A stretch of DNA of 64,000 bases from Maridesulfovibrio sp. (GTDB taxonomy: Bacteria; Desulfobacterota; Desulfovibrionia; Desulfovibrionales; Desulfovibrionaceae), in assembly GCF_963678865.1 (NCBI RefSeq), contig NZ_OY787459.1, positions 1,888,501-1,952,500 on the forward strand, written 5' to 3'. Position numbers and translations under genes: made by a program. Within the stretch, counting starts at the first letter, position 1, and each line of letters opens with the position of its first letter. Positions 27,884 to 36,547 of this stretch are shown here, piece by piece. The notes under the pieces are model-generated. The model was not told the DNA's origin and did not search any database. It saw only the letters and a list, made by a program, of their open reading frames with translations.

Positions 27884-29218
27884 ATGAAATTTCCCAGCAA
27901 CCTGCCGTGTTCCGCAGTCTTAGACTCCCTTGCAGACGGGGTATTTACGGTAGACCGGGACTGGAACATCACCTTCTTCAACGAAGCGGCCAGCCGGATT
28001 ACCGGGGTGCCTGCCGAAGAAGCGGTGGGTTCCAAGTGCTGGGATGTTTTCCACTCCAGCCTCTGCGACGGAAACTGCGCCCTGCGTTCCTGCATGAGCG
28101 ACTGCGGCCGCATTTCCAACAAATCAATCTTTTTTATCCACGCAGACGGGCGCAAAGTCCCGGTCTCCATAAGTGCCGCGCCTCTTGTCGACGGCGAGGG
28201 CAGGCTTATCGGCGGGGTGGAAAGTTTCCGCGACCTGACCGACATCCAGATGATCCGCCGGGAAGTGGAAGAGTCATGGCGCTTTGAAGATATTATCGGC
28301 AAAAGCGCCCAGCTTGGAAAAGTCTTCGCCATTCTGCCGCAGGTCAGCAAAAGTGAAGCAACAGTGCTTCTGCTGGGTGAGTCCGGGACGGGGAAAGAAC
28401 TATTCGCCCGCGCTATCCATAACCTGAGCGAACGCAAACACGGCCCATTCGTAGCCGTAAACTGCGGAGCCCTGCCTGACAACCTGCTGGAGTCAGAACT
28501 TTTCGGATACAAAGCCGGGGCCTTCACCGATGCCCGCAAGGATAAAGCAGGACGTTTTGAACTGGCTGCCGGAGGCACCATTTTCCTTGATGAAATCGGG
28601 GACATGCCAGCAAAACTACAGGTGAAACTGCTGCGCGTGCTGCAGGAAAAGACTTTCGAACCGCTTGGTGCGGTGCAAAGCGTGAAGGCCAATGTGCGCA
28701 TTGTAGCCGCCACCAACAAAAATCTTGCAGAGCAGGTGGAGCAGGGACAATTCCGTCAGGATCTTTATTACCGCCTGAATGTGGTTACCCTCAACCTACC
28801 GCCGCTCAATGAGCGGGTCGAGGATATTCCGCTTTTAATCAATCACTTTGTCAACAGACTTAACGCGTTGCAGGGCAAAGACATTGACGGGATATCCGAA
28901 GACACCTTGCACATCCTCATGCGCCACCCCTTTCCCGGTAACGTGCGCGAACTGGAAAACATTCTTGAATTCGCCTTCATTCTCTGCCCTTCCGGTTTCA
29001 TTCAGGTCGAGCACCTGCCTGAATATCTCCAGCCGAAGGTCAAAGACAACTTACCGCACGAAGACACACCTATGACCATGGATGAAATCAAATGCATGGC
29101 CGTGCGCCGCGCACTTGAGCGCAACAACGGCAAAAAGATGGCCACCTGCCGCGAGCTGGGAATTTCCAAAGATACCCTTCGCCGCACAATCGCCCGCTGC
29201 GAAGAAATGGGCGCATAA
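27884..29218 (+). CDS. PAS-containing sigma-54 enhancer-binding protein (GAFTDA variant)
   Basis: A 444-residue regulator: PAS domain at about residues 8-125, AAA+ domain at about 140-375, Fis-type HTH at the end ([16 protein letters not shown]). Walker A is GESGTGKE at 165-172. The sigma-54 contact loop is GAFTDA at 212-217 instead of GAFTGA. The PAS domain has five close cysteines (52, 61, 65, 70, 74), which could bind a metal or Fe-S cluster and sense redox state. It lies directly upstream of a sigma-54 promoter and the ORP genes, which are known sigma-54 targets in Desulfovibrio, so it probably activates them. Confidence 0.9.
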   Translation: MKFPSNLPCSAVLDSLADGVFTVDRDWNITFFNEAASRITGVPAEEAVGSKCWDVFHSSLCDGNCALRSCMSDCGRISNKSIFFIHADGRKVPVSISAAPLVDGEGRLIGGVESFRDLTDIQMIRREVEESWRFEDIIGKSAQLGKVFAILPQVSKSEATVLLLGESGTGKELFARAIHNLSERKHGPFVAVNCGALPDNLLESELFGYKAGAFTDARKDKAGRFELAAGGTIFLDEIGDMPAKLQVKLLRVLQEKTFEPLGAVQSVKANVRIVAATNKNLAEQVEQGQFRQDLYYRLNVVTLNLPPLNERVEDIPLLINHFVNRLNALQGKDIDGISEDTLHILMRHPFPGNVRELENILEFAFILCPSGFIQVEHLPEYLQPKVKDNLPHEDTPMTMDEIKCMAVRRALERNNGKKMATCRELGISKDTLRRTIARCEEMGA

Positions 29219-29321
29219 TAAGCCCAAGCCCTTCTATTTTTGGCGAAATCTGATCCAAATAACCCTTCTCTCTACCTTCCTTTTTTACATAATAGCTTGT
29301 TTTAATTTATATTTTTTTTCA

Positions 29322-29337
29322 TGGCACAGACTATGCC
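29322..29337 (+). promoter_or_regulatory. Sigma-54 promoter (-24/-12) of the ORP genes
   Basis: TGGCACAGACTATGCC matches the consensus TGGCACG-N4-TTGC with GG and GC at the correct distance. Transcription would start near 29348, very close to the first in-frame ATG at 29349. Confidence 0.8.
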
Positions 29338-29348
29338 TTATAGTTGCC

Positions 29349-29819
29349 ATGAGAGGAAACGAAGAACGCAATAATAATTCAACGCTGCTTTGTTTGGCTT
29401 GTTACGAAGACAGGCTGGCCTCTGTGTTTGACAATGCCCCGGAGCTGAAACTGTTCCGGGTGGAAGACAATAAAATTTGCCCCGCAGGTTACCTATCCCT
29501 TCCCTCAAAAGACCCAAAGGACAGGACATCCGCCATTATGACCTGCGGGGCAACGTTTTTAATATGCGGTGCAATCTGCGGTTGCACCATGAATGAACTG
29601 GAACAGGCCGGAGTAAAGGTCATCCCGTGGATAACCGGAATGATTGAAGAAGTGCTCTCGGCCTATCAACAGAACTGTCTGGAAAATCTTGTCATGCCCG
29701 GTTGCCGCGGCAGAGGCAGATGCGGACAGGGAAACAGAGGATTCAGGGCCAGAAAATCAGATCAGGGCGCAGGACGTCATGTGGGTCAGGCCATGAACCC
29801 GGTACAAAGGAGTAATTAA
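29349..29819 (+). CDS. NifX/NifB-fold protein of the ORP operon
   Basis: A protein of up to 156 residues related to the dinitrogenase iron-molybdenum cofactor (NifX/ORP) fold: LLCLACYEDRLASVFDNA at the start, then TCGATFLICGAICGCTMNEL. The tail GCRGRGRCGQGNRGFRARK is rich in Gly and Arg. Because the sigma-54 start point is predicted next to ATG 29349, the transcript would be almost leaderless; a downstream CTG 29385 or TTG 29394, close to where the conserved part begins, could be the true start. It ends one base before the orp gene. Confidence 0.72.
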   Translation: MRGNEERNNNSTLLCLACYEDRLASVFDNAPELKLFRVEDNKICPAGYLSLPSKDPKDRTSAIMTCGATFLICGAICGCTMNELEQAGVKVIPWITGMIEEVLSAYQQNCLENLVMPGCRGRGRCGQGNRGFRARKSDQGAGRHVGQAMNPVQRSN

Positions 29820-29820
29820 C

Positions 29821-30180
29821 ATGAAAATCGCCATCAGCTGTCAGGGCAACGACCTCAACGGTGAAGTCGACCCCCGATTCGGTCGCGCAAAAGGCTTTCT
29901 GGTCTGCGATACCGATGCCGGTACTCAGGAATACATTGACAACACCCAGAACCTGAATGCCGCTCAAGGGGCAGGAATCCAGTCCGCCCAGAACGTTGCA
30001 GCCACAGGAGCCTCTGCGGTTATTACCGGCCATGTCGGCCCTAAAGCCTTCACTGCCCTTGAGAAGGGATCCATCAAGATCTACCTCATAGGCGGCGGAA
30101 CTGTTGCTGAAGCACTGGATGCTTTTAAAGCAGGACGCCTTGAAGCTGCCTCCGACGCAGATAAGCCCGGTCACTGGTAG
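29821..30180 (+). CDS. Orange-protein-like (NifX/ORP-fold) protein
   Basis: A 119-residue protein of the family that in Desulfovibrio includes ORP, which holds a Mo-Cu sulfide cluster. It has the typical pattern MKIAISCQGNDLNGEVDPRFGRA, then FLVCDTD, GAGIQSAQNVAATGASAVITGHVGPKAF-type central part and a Gly-rich VYLIGGGTV-like segment. GGAG lies 11 bases before the ATG. It is co-transcribed with the NifX-like gene from the sigma-54 promoter. Metal content cannot be told from sequence. Confidence 0.85.
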   Translation: MKIAISCQGNDLNGEVDPRFGRAKGFLVCDTDAGTQEYIDNTQNLNAAQGAGIQSAQNVAATGASAVITGHVGPKAFTALEKGSIKIYLIGGGTVAEALDAFKAGRLEAASDADKPGHW

Positions 30181-30196
30181 AATTTTTCTGCATCAC

Positions 30197-30246
30197 GTTC
30201 AGTCATGCCTTTTCTCCTCTCCCTTGCTCTGCGGGCATGACTGAAC
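30197..30246. promoter_or_regulatory. 13-bp perfect inverted repeat after the orp gene
   Basis: GTTCAGTCATGCC and its exact complement separated by 24 bases, 16 bases after the orp stop, followed by CTTTT. It may attenuate read-through into mrpORP or protect the 3' end. Confidence 0.5.
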
Positions 30247-30303
30247 TTTTCAGGCATTGACAAGTCAGGTTCACGCCTTAGTTTACAATAAAATGTCTAC
30301 TGT

Positions 30304-30337
30304 AACAGATTGATAAAATGTAAAATCTGTTTTTTTA
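30304..30337 (+). terminator. Weak terminator before mrpORP
   Basis: AACAGAT and ATCTGTT form a 7-bp stem with a 14-base loop followed by a T run. A second stop signal between orp and mrp, suggesting partly separate transcription. Confidence 0.5.
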
Positions 30338-30381
30338 TAATGACAACCCCCTCCCTCCGGCGAGGGGCAGGAGATTGATAT

Positions 30382-31647
30382 ATGAGCGATCACGCATGCG
30401 GAAGCTGCTCTTCCTCCGGTTCCGGATGTTCTTCTTCCGGTTGTTCTGAAGGCTGTGCGCCTGAAGATATGAAGCTGAAAAAAACCCTTTCCAGAATCAA
30501 ACACAAAATAGTTGTTATCTCCGGTAAAGGCGGCGTAGGTAAAAGTACTGTAGCAACCAACATCGCAGTGGCGCTTTCACTTGCCGGCAAACAGGTCGGA
30601 CTGCTTGATGTTGACGTACACGGCCCCAGCGTTCCCCGTCTGCTCAGCCTGCAGGATGAAAAACCGCACATCGGGCACGAAGTAATCGAACCCATCTCCT
30701 GGTCCAGCAACCTCTGGGTCATGTCCCTTGGCTTCATGCTGCCCAGCAAGGATGATCCGGTAATCTGGCGCGGTCCGGTTAAAATCGGCCTGATCAAACA
30801 GTTTGTACAGGATGTTGCCTGGAATGATCTCGATTTCCTCGTTGTGGACTGCCCCCCCGGAACCGGTGACGAACCCCTTTCCGCACTGCAGACCCTCGGC
30901 ACCGACGCTCTCGCAGTTATCGTAACCACCCCTCAGGGTGTGGCAATTGACGATGTGCGCCGTTCCGTAAACTTCTGCAAGCAGGTCGGCAACCCGGTTC
31001 TCGGCATTATTGAGAACATGAGCGGATTCGTCTGCCCCGACTGCGGAAATGTACATGATATTTTCAATTCCGGCGGTGGTGAAGAACTGGCCAAAGAAAC
31101 CGGTGTTAAATTCCTCGGACGCATTCCCCTTGACCCTGAAGTTGGACGTTCCGGCGATGAAGGCTACCCCATCATCCGCACAGATCACGAAAGCCCCACC
31201 GGCAAGGCTTTGAACACTATCATCAAACCGATGCTTAATCTCACTGACACTCTGCAGGAAAATAATGAAATGCCCAAACCTGAAGAACTTCAGGGCAAAA
31301 ACGGGATGATCAGGATTGCGGTCCCGGTCGCTGCAGGTAAACTCTGCATGCATTTCGGCCATTGTGAGCAGTTTGCAATTATGGATGTCGATATTGCAAC
31401 CAAAGGCATTGTCGCCACTAATATGGAAACTCCTCCGCCCCATGAACCCGGCGTTCTTCCCAAATGGATCGCCGATCAGGGTGTTCAGCTGGTTCTGGCT
31501 GGGGGCATGGGCTCAAGAGCACAGTCCCTGTTTACCGATGCAGGCGTAAAAGTCATTGTCGGTTCACCTGCCGAAGCTCCTGAAAATGTAGTAGCCAGCT
31601 ACCTTGCAGGTTCTCTCCAGACCGGGGCAAACACCTGTGACCACTAG
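30382..31647 (+). CDS. mrp: Mrp/NBP35 ATPase fused to an ORP domain (MrpORP)
   Basis: A 421-residue fusion. Residues 1-30 are a Cys/Ser/Gly-rich leader with five cysteines (HACGSCSSSGSGCSSSGCSE). Residues 40-290 are a P-loop Mrp domain with the deviant Walker A KGGVGKST (49-56) and the Fe-S pair Cys218/Cys221 (FVCPDCG). Residues about 308-410 are an ORP/NifX domain (RIAVPVAAGKLCMHFGHCEQF). MrpORP proteins of Desulfovibrio have been linked to Fe-S or Mo-Cu cluster handling and cell division. GGAG precedes the ATG by 7 bases. Confidence 0.92.
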   Translation: MSDHACGSCSSSGSGCSSSGCSEGCAPEDMKLKKTLSRIKHKIVVISGKGGVGKSTVATNIAVALSLAGKQVGLLDVDVHGPSVPRLLSLQDEKPHIGHEVIEPISWSSNLWVMSLGFMLPSKDDPVIWRGPVKIGLIKQFVQDVAWNDLDFLVVDCPPGTGDEPLSALQTLGTDALAVIVTTPQGVAIDDVRRSVNFCKQVGNPVLGIIENMSGFVCPDCGNVHDIFNSGGGEELAKETGVKFLGRIPLDPEVGRSGDEGYPIIRTDHESPTGKALNTIIKPMLNLTDTLQENNEMPKPEELQGKNGMIRIAVPVAAGKLCMHFGHCEQFAIMDVDIATKGIVATNMETPPPHEPGVLPKWIADQGVQLVLAGGMGSRAQSLFTDAGVKVIVGSPAEAPENVVASYLAGSLQTGANTCDH

Positions 31648-31688
31648 TTAAAAATCCACGGGTATATCTACCGTACATAATTAGAAAC

Positions 31689-31727
31689 AAAACAGCCTGC
31701 AGGTTTACCGCAGGCTGTTTTGTTTTT
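31689..31727 (+). terminator. Terminator after mrpORP
   Basis: AAAACAGCCTGC and its complement around a 9-base loop, followed by a T run. Confidence 0.9.
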
Positions 31728-31792
31728 TGTGCCGATATGCAAAGTCCGGGGTTTCATGCCCCTACACCAATGAGGAATCATGCTGGCGAAAA

Positions 31793-32941
31793 CTATTTCA
31801 GGTCAATAATTTCCTGCACCGCTATATAGCCGTCACGGAAGGTGGAAATGATTACATCCTTATCCGGGTCTCCGTTGTTATTGTAGTCGAAAGTTCCGGT
31901 CACACCATGGAAGGGAGGCATATCCACCAGAGCATCATGTATGGCAACAGGATTTGCTGTTCCGGCAATTTTTACAGCAGCAAAAAGACTCATCACTGCG
32001 TCATAGGTCAGCGCTTCAAGTTCACTTGGCTCAACCCCGTTTGCCTTCTTGTAATCCTTTTCAAACTCGGCAGCACCTTCAATTGGCAGCCCTGGGATCC
32101 AGTGATCAGTGTAATAACTGTTTTTGAATAAAGAATTACGCTGCAGCTCAATGGGATCCCATAAATCACCACCCAGCAAAATACCGTCAAAACCGAGCTT
32201 GCGTGCTTGAGCCACCTGCAATTGCACCATCTTGGTATTATTGGGCAGAAATAAAATACGTGCTCCGGATTTAATAATTTTTTTCAGCTGGATGGAAAAA
32301 TCCCGCTGCCCGGCAGCATAACTTTCGAAGGCCGAAACCCGGCCTCCTCCTTTGATATAGTCTTTCTTGAATAAACGGGCCAGCTCAGCACTGTATGGAC
32401 TAGAAGCGGCAAACAGCACCCCTACGTCTTTCCCTTTGAGATCTTTCAGGACAAAAAAAGCCAGCGCTTCTCCCTGTACGGTATTGGTATACGAAACACG
32501 AAATGAATATTTAAAAGAAGTCAGCTTATTTGTTCCGGCCACCGGAGTGATAAAGGGAACTTTGTGCTCCTCGCAGACCTTCGCCACGGCCAAAGCAACC
32601 AGACTACCGGCAGCGCCGACAATAGCCGAGACGTTATCCTTCTCAATCAAACGCCGGGCCACTTTTGCAGCGGTCTCTGCATCACCGTTACTGTCCGCAG
32701 GAAAAAGACTGACTTTGTAATGCTGCCCGGATAATTCCAAACCACCATCATTATTAACTTTGTTTGCTGCATAGCGGGCGGCGGTGATGATGTAATTTCC
32801 TTTTCTGAACAGTTCACCGCTGGTAACCGCAACTACCCCGACCCTGAATTCCCCGGAAGTTTCTTTATCCGAGCACCCCGCGCACGCGCAGAGCAGCAAG
32901 ACCGAGACAAGCAGAACCGCAATGAATCTGTACATTTTCAT
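31793..32941 (-). CDS. LivK-type solute-binding lipoprotein
   Basis: A 382-residue type I periplasmic binding protein (branched-chain amino acid type): VGVVAVTSGELFRKGNYII, AADSNGDAETAAKVARRLI-like part, AIVGAAGSLVALAVAKVC and LKALTYDAV-like end. The N-terminus (YRFIAVLLVSVLLLCACAGC) is a lipoprotein signal with cysteines 18, 20 and 23, so the exact acylated residue is uncertain. No permease or ATPase genes are adjacent. ATG 32941 is chosen for the GGAG 6 bases upstream; the frame is open for 11 codons more. Confidence 0.88.
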   Translation of the reverse strand: MKMYRFIAVLLVSVLLLCACAGCSDKETSGEFRVGVVAVTSGELFRKGNYIITAARYAANKVNNDGGLELSGQHYKVSLFPADSNGDAETAAKVARRLIEKDNVSAIVGAAGSLVALAVAKVCEEHKVPFITPVAGTNKLTSFKYSFRVSYTNTVQGEALAFFVLKDLKGKDVGVLFAASSPYSAELARLFKKDYIKGGGRVSAFESYAAGQRDFSIQLKKIIKSGARILFLPNNTKMVQLQVAQARKLGFDGILLGGDLWDPIELQRNSLFKNSYYTDHWIPGLPIEGAAEFEKDYKKANGVEPSELEALTYDAVMSLFAAVKIAGTANPVAIHDALVDMPPFHGVTGTFDYNNNGDPDKDVIISTFRDGYIAVQEIIDLK

Positions 32942-32993
32942 AAAATCTCCGCTTTTTAAGGCTCCAGCAGACAATACCTCAATATAAAAATAA

Positions 32994-33018
32994 AAAGGCG
33001 GCCTTTAAGACCGCCTTT
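32994..33018 (-). terminator. Terminator after the 62-aa gene
   Basis: AAAGGCGG and CCGCCTTT around a 9-base loop, followed on the - strand by a T run. Confidence 0.8.
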
Positions 33019-33030
33019 CAAACTCCACAG

Positions 33031-33219
33031 CTAGATACCGGCCATGCAGTTATAAAGTTCTTCGCTCACTTCGATGCGGACAATACCGTCTTCGATGTAA
33101 ACACGAATGTTATTTTCAGGAATCAAGGCCATATCCATGGCCACGTTCACCCACTTGTCCCTGAGTTCTGCCGGATCAACATCCTTAAGAGGATGACTCT
33201 CTGCTACTTTCCAAGACAT
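33031..33219 (-). CDS. Small protein of unknown function (62 aa)
   Basis: A 62-residue, acidic, soluble protein (SWKVAESHPLKDVDPAELRDK; VYIEDGIVRIEVSEELYNC). I do not recognise the family. GGGAG lies 9 bases before the ATG, it is 16 bases downstream of alr on the same strand, and it ends at its own terminator, all of which support a real gene in the hldD-to-alr transcription unit. Confidence 0.6.
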   Translation of the reverse strand: MSWKVAESHPLKDVDPAELRDKWVNVAMDMALIPENNIRVYIEDGIVRIEVSEELYNCMAGI

Positions 33220-33235
33220 TTTATATCTCCCGTTT

Positions 33236-34360
33236 TTATTTTTTATATGTCCTCGGATTCATCCCCAGAAGACAAAAAATTTCATAAGTAATGGTCTGCC
33301 ACCATCCGGCCAGATCCTCGGCACTGATGCGCCCTTCTCCTTCGCCGCCAAGCAAATAAGCAGTATCCCCGAATTTTACATCATCAATGTGGCTCACATC
33401 TACAATGCAGAGCTGCATGCATACCCGCCCAAGAATTCCGGCACGCTTTCCATGAATGCAGACCTGACCTGTATTGGAAAGCCCACGGCTGAATGCATCG
33501 GCATATCCGGCACAGACAATAGCCACGGTCATATCCCGCTCTGCCGTATAGGTACAGCCGTAACTGATGGCCTGACCTTTTTTAAGTTCCCGAACCGCGG
33601 CAATCTTGGTGCTGACCTGCATGGCCGGTTTAAGCTGCTTGCCGAATTCACTCCATTTGGTACCCAGCAGCGGGTTTGAACCGTACATGGCAATCCCACC
33701 ACGCTGGGCAGAATAATGGACCTGATCATGAACAAGAATCCCCGCGGAGTTAGCCAATGAAGCTTCAAGCTCGTATCCGGCATCGGCAAGCCGTTTTAAA
33801 ATTCCGGAAAATGTCTCAGCCTGTGCAGACATATAGCCCTCGTAAGCCGGATCATCGGAAGTAGCTAGATGCGAGCTTGCCAGCACCGGACAGACTTCCG
33901 GATTCCCATTCAGCCAATCAATTAACTTATCCAATTCATTCACGCTGAATCCGAGACGGGACATGCCGGTATCAAACTTCAGGCAGATTTCAACTTTACT
34001 TCCCTGTGCGGAAACAACCCCGGCCAACATTTCCAATTGTTCAAACTCTCCGATAAAGGGAATGATCCTGCTCCGTGAAGCATTAAAGCAGTCTTCTTCA
34101 TTCAGTGGACCGAGCAGGGAAATAATACGTTTGTCACAACCGCTCTCGCGCAGTTGCATGCCCTCACCCACGGTACCGACGGCAAAAGTATCAGCACCTT
34201 CCTCTTCAAGGGCGCGGGCAACTTCTATCAGGCCATGGCCGTAAGCATCTGCTTTGATTACACCGTAAACCCTGCTTCCTTTCTCGCAAAGCAAGCGGTA
34301 ATTATGGCGAATAGCGTTTAAATCTACTTCAACTTCAAGTGTATTGTATCCGATTGTCAT
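33236..34360 (-). CDS. alr: Alanine racemase
   Basis: A 374-residue PLP-dependent fold III enzyme that makes D-alanine for peptidoglycan. The PLP lysine is in GVIKADAYGHG near residue 39, and the opposite-face tyrosine is expected in the AISYGCTYTAERDM region. EVDLNAIRHNYRLL begins the domain. GGAG lies 8 bases before the ATG. It follows mutL by 30 bases. Confidence 0.96.
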   Translation of the reverse strand: MTIGYNTLEVEVDLNAIRHNYRLLCEKGSRVYGVIKADAYGHGLIEVARALEEEGADTFAVGTVGEGMQLRESGCDKRIISLLGPLNEEDCFNASRSRIIPFIGEFEQLEMLAGVVSAQGSKVEICLKFDTGMSRLGFSVNELDKLIDWLNGNPEVCPVLASSHLATSDDPAYEGYMSAQAETFSGILKRLADAGYELEASLANSAGILVHDQVHYSAQRGGIAMYGSNPLLGTKWSEFGKQLKPAMQVSTKIAAVRELKKGQAISYGCTYTAERDMTVAIVCAGYADAFSRGLSNTGQVCIHGKRAGILGRVCMQLCIVDVSHIDDVKFGDTAYLLGGEGEGRISAEDLAGWWQTITYEIFCLLGMNPRTYKK

Positions 34361-34390
34361 TAAAAAAACTCCGATTGAGATTGAGGCTGG

Positions 34391-36307
34391 CTATTTGCGC
34401 TTGAAAAGTTTTTCCATTTCCAGTGCAGACCAGCTGATAAGCACCGGACGGCCATGCGGGCAATATTCCCGCTGCGGGCATTTGAACCATGCTTCAAGCA
34501 GGGAAAGAGCTTCATCCACAGCCAAAGGCAGATTGGCTTTGATGGCTGCTTTGCAGGAAAGCATAATCCAGAGGTCGTCAAGAGTTTTGGCCTGTCCATC
34601 AACTGCTGCTTTTAAGTACTCCCTTGCCGCTCCGGTTTCAAGTCCCGGAGGAATGCCGCGCATGGCAAGAGTCTGTCCCGACTCCAACTCAAGCATGAAC
34701 CCGGCAGCATGGAGGTCTTCCCAGATTTCCTGTACCTGCTGCACCTCGCTGGGATGCAAGACCAGATTAATAGGCAAAGCCAAAGGACGGGATTCCCCTC
34801 TCGTACGCAGTGATTTCATATTTTCATAAAGCACCCGTTCGTGGGCGGCATGCTGGTCCAGCAGACCTAGAGCCCCATTAGGCAGTTTAAGCACAAGATA
34901 GGTATCAGCAACCTGCCCCAGATATTCAATGCGTGAACCGGGAACATAAACCGGGCCGGCTCCAGAATTCGGAAATAGTTTCGGCTCGGGTTCGGGAATG
35001 CGGATATGGTCAGCACTATAATCCATAGCCCGCTCATGAACCATATCCGGCTCATTGCGTTGCCCGGGAATCAGGGAATCTGTAAACTCGGCAGGAGCTG
35101 TAAACTCTTTTGCGGACAGTCCCGGACGGACTTTCGGTTCATCATCCAGAGCCGTAAAATCAGTGTTCTTGAATTCATTCCAGCTGGAAAATTTTGCGCC
35201 GGGTTCAATGGGCAGTGCCACACTTTCCGATAACTTCTTTTTTACTACAAGCCGATCAGCCGCCATTTCAGGCAGTCTTTCCTGCGGACCATCTCCGCCA
35301 GCAATGCCCAGTTCGTAGCGGGACAATGCCTGCCCGATACCATTTCGAATTATGCTGAAAACAGCTCTTTCTTCCTGAAAACGAACTTCCATTTTGGCAG
35401 GATGCACGTTCACATCAACCAATTCCGGGGGCAACTCCAGAAAAAGCACTGCCTGCGGATATTCGCGGGAAATGAGACGGCCCTTGTAGGCTCCACGAAC
35501 GGCACTGAGCAACAGCTTGTCCTGCACCGGTCTTCCATTAACGAACATGACTATTCGATCGCCACGCCCTTGAGCAAGACCGGGAATCCCCGCACAACCG
35601 TGAACTTTCAATTCCCCGGCTTCATGAGAAAATTCAAGTAAGGATTCACAAATATTACGCGGCCAGAATACAGCCAGACGTTCAGGAAGAGATTGTCCCG
35701 CAGGAAGTCTGAACTGTTCGCGCCCATTGGAAGTGAAGCTGAATCCTGCAGCCATGTTGGCAAGAGCAATCTTGAACAAGATCTGATTACAGCGTCGGGC
35801 CTCTGTGCTTTCGGTTTTCAAAAATTTAAGACGGGCCGGGACATTGAAAAAAAGATCACGCACTTCAACTGAAGTCCCACCGGGGATAGCTGCCGGCCCC
35901 TCGTCTACAACGTCCCCGCCTTCAACGTTGATAAACCAGCCCTCATCAGCGCCGTTGCGGCGGGAGCTCATCCTGAACCGGGACACTGAAGCAATACTCG
36001 GCAAAGCCTCACCCCGGAACCCGAGACTGGTGATCGAGGTCAGGTCGTCAACATTTGAAATCTTGCTGGTGGCGTGGCGGGTGACTGCCAGCTTCAGCTC
36101 ATCTGCAACAACACCGCGCCCGTTATCCTTTACAGAGATATAACCTTGTCCCCCACGCTCGACCACAACATCAATCTGCGTACTTCCGGCATCAATGGAG
36201 TTTTCCACCAATTCCTTAACCACACTGGAAGGCCGTTCCACAACTTCACCGGCAGCAATCTGATTGCGCAACGAAGCCGGAAGGACATGAATTTCAGGAG
36301 TATTCAT
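34391..36307 (-). CDS. mutL: DNA mismatch repair protein MutL
   Basis: A 638-residue MutL. The GHKL ATPase part has EVVERPSSVVKELVENSIDAG, DNGRGV and TSKISNVDDLTSITSLGFRGEAL. The C-terminal domain contains DQHAAHERVLYE, the DQHA(x)2E(x)4E metal-binding endonuclease motif, so this MutL should nick DNA itself, as in bacteria without MutH. The middle linker (about residues 340-450) is variable as usual. Together with alr and lptD it forms a - strand cluster. Confidence 0.97.
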   Translation of the reverse strand: MNTPEIHVLPASLRNQIAAGEVVERPSSVVKELVENSIDAGSTQIDVVVERGGQGYISVKDNGRGVVADELKLAVTRHATSKISNVDDLTSITSLGFRGEALPSIASVSRFRMSSRRNGADEGWFINVEGGDVVDEGPAAIPGGTSVEVRDLFFNVPARLKFLKTESTEARRCNQILFKIALANMAAGFSFTSNGREQFRLPAGQSLPERLAVFWPRNICESLLEFSHEAGELKVHGCAGIPGLAQGRGDRIVMFVNGRPVQDKLLLSAVRGAYKGRLISREYPQAVLFLELPPELVDVNVHPAKMEVRFQEERAVFSIIRNGIGQALSRYELGIAGGDGPQERLPEMAADRLVVKKKLSESVALPIEPGAKFSSWNEFKNTDFTALDDEPKVRPGLSAKEFTAPAEFTDSLIPGQRNEPDMVHERAMDYSADHIRIPEPEPKLFPNSGAGPVYVPGSRIEYLGQVADTYLVLKLPNGALGLLDQHAAHERVLYENMKSLRTRGESRPLALPINLVLHPSEVQQVQEIWEDLHAAGFMLELESGQTLAMRGIPPGLETGAAREYLKAAVDGQAKTLDDLWIMLSCKAAIKANLPLAVDEALSLLEAWFKCPQREYCPHGRPVLISWSALEMEKLFKRK

Positions 36308-36458
36308 AATATATCTATCTGATTTTTTTGCTTATATTATATTTTTTCATCAACTGACATTCAGCCTACAATAAGCAAGCCCCTCCGTCTACTCAGACAG
36401 AAGGCATCATATAGTAAATAACTAAGAAGGGCTTACGATGAACCATGTGCAGAGAACA

Positions 36459-36510
36459 AAAAAAGACAGGAGCTGTGCGTACATATAATACGTAAGCTCC
36501 TGTCTTTTTT
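36459..36510. terminator. Strong bidirectional terminator between lptD and mutL
   Basis: 16-base arms (AAAAAAGACAGGAGCT and complement) around a 20-base loop. It ends the lptD transcript on the - strand, so mutL, whose start lies 152 bases further downstream, must have its own promoter in 36308-36458. Confidence 0.85.
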
Positions 36511-36547
36511 AACACGTATAGTGAACAGTGCTTTATATGCCCTATGA

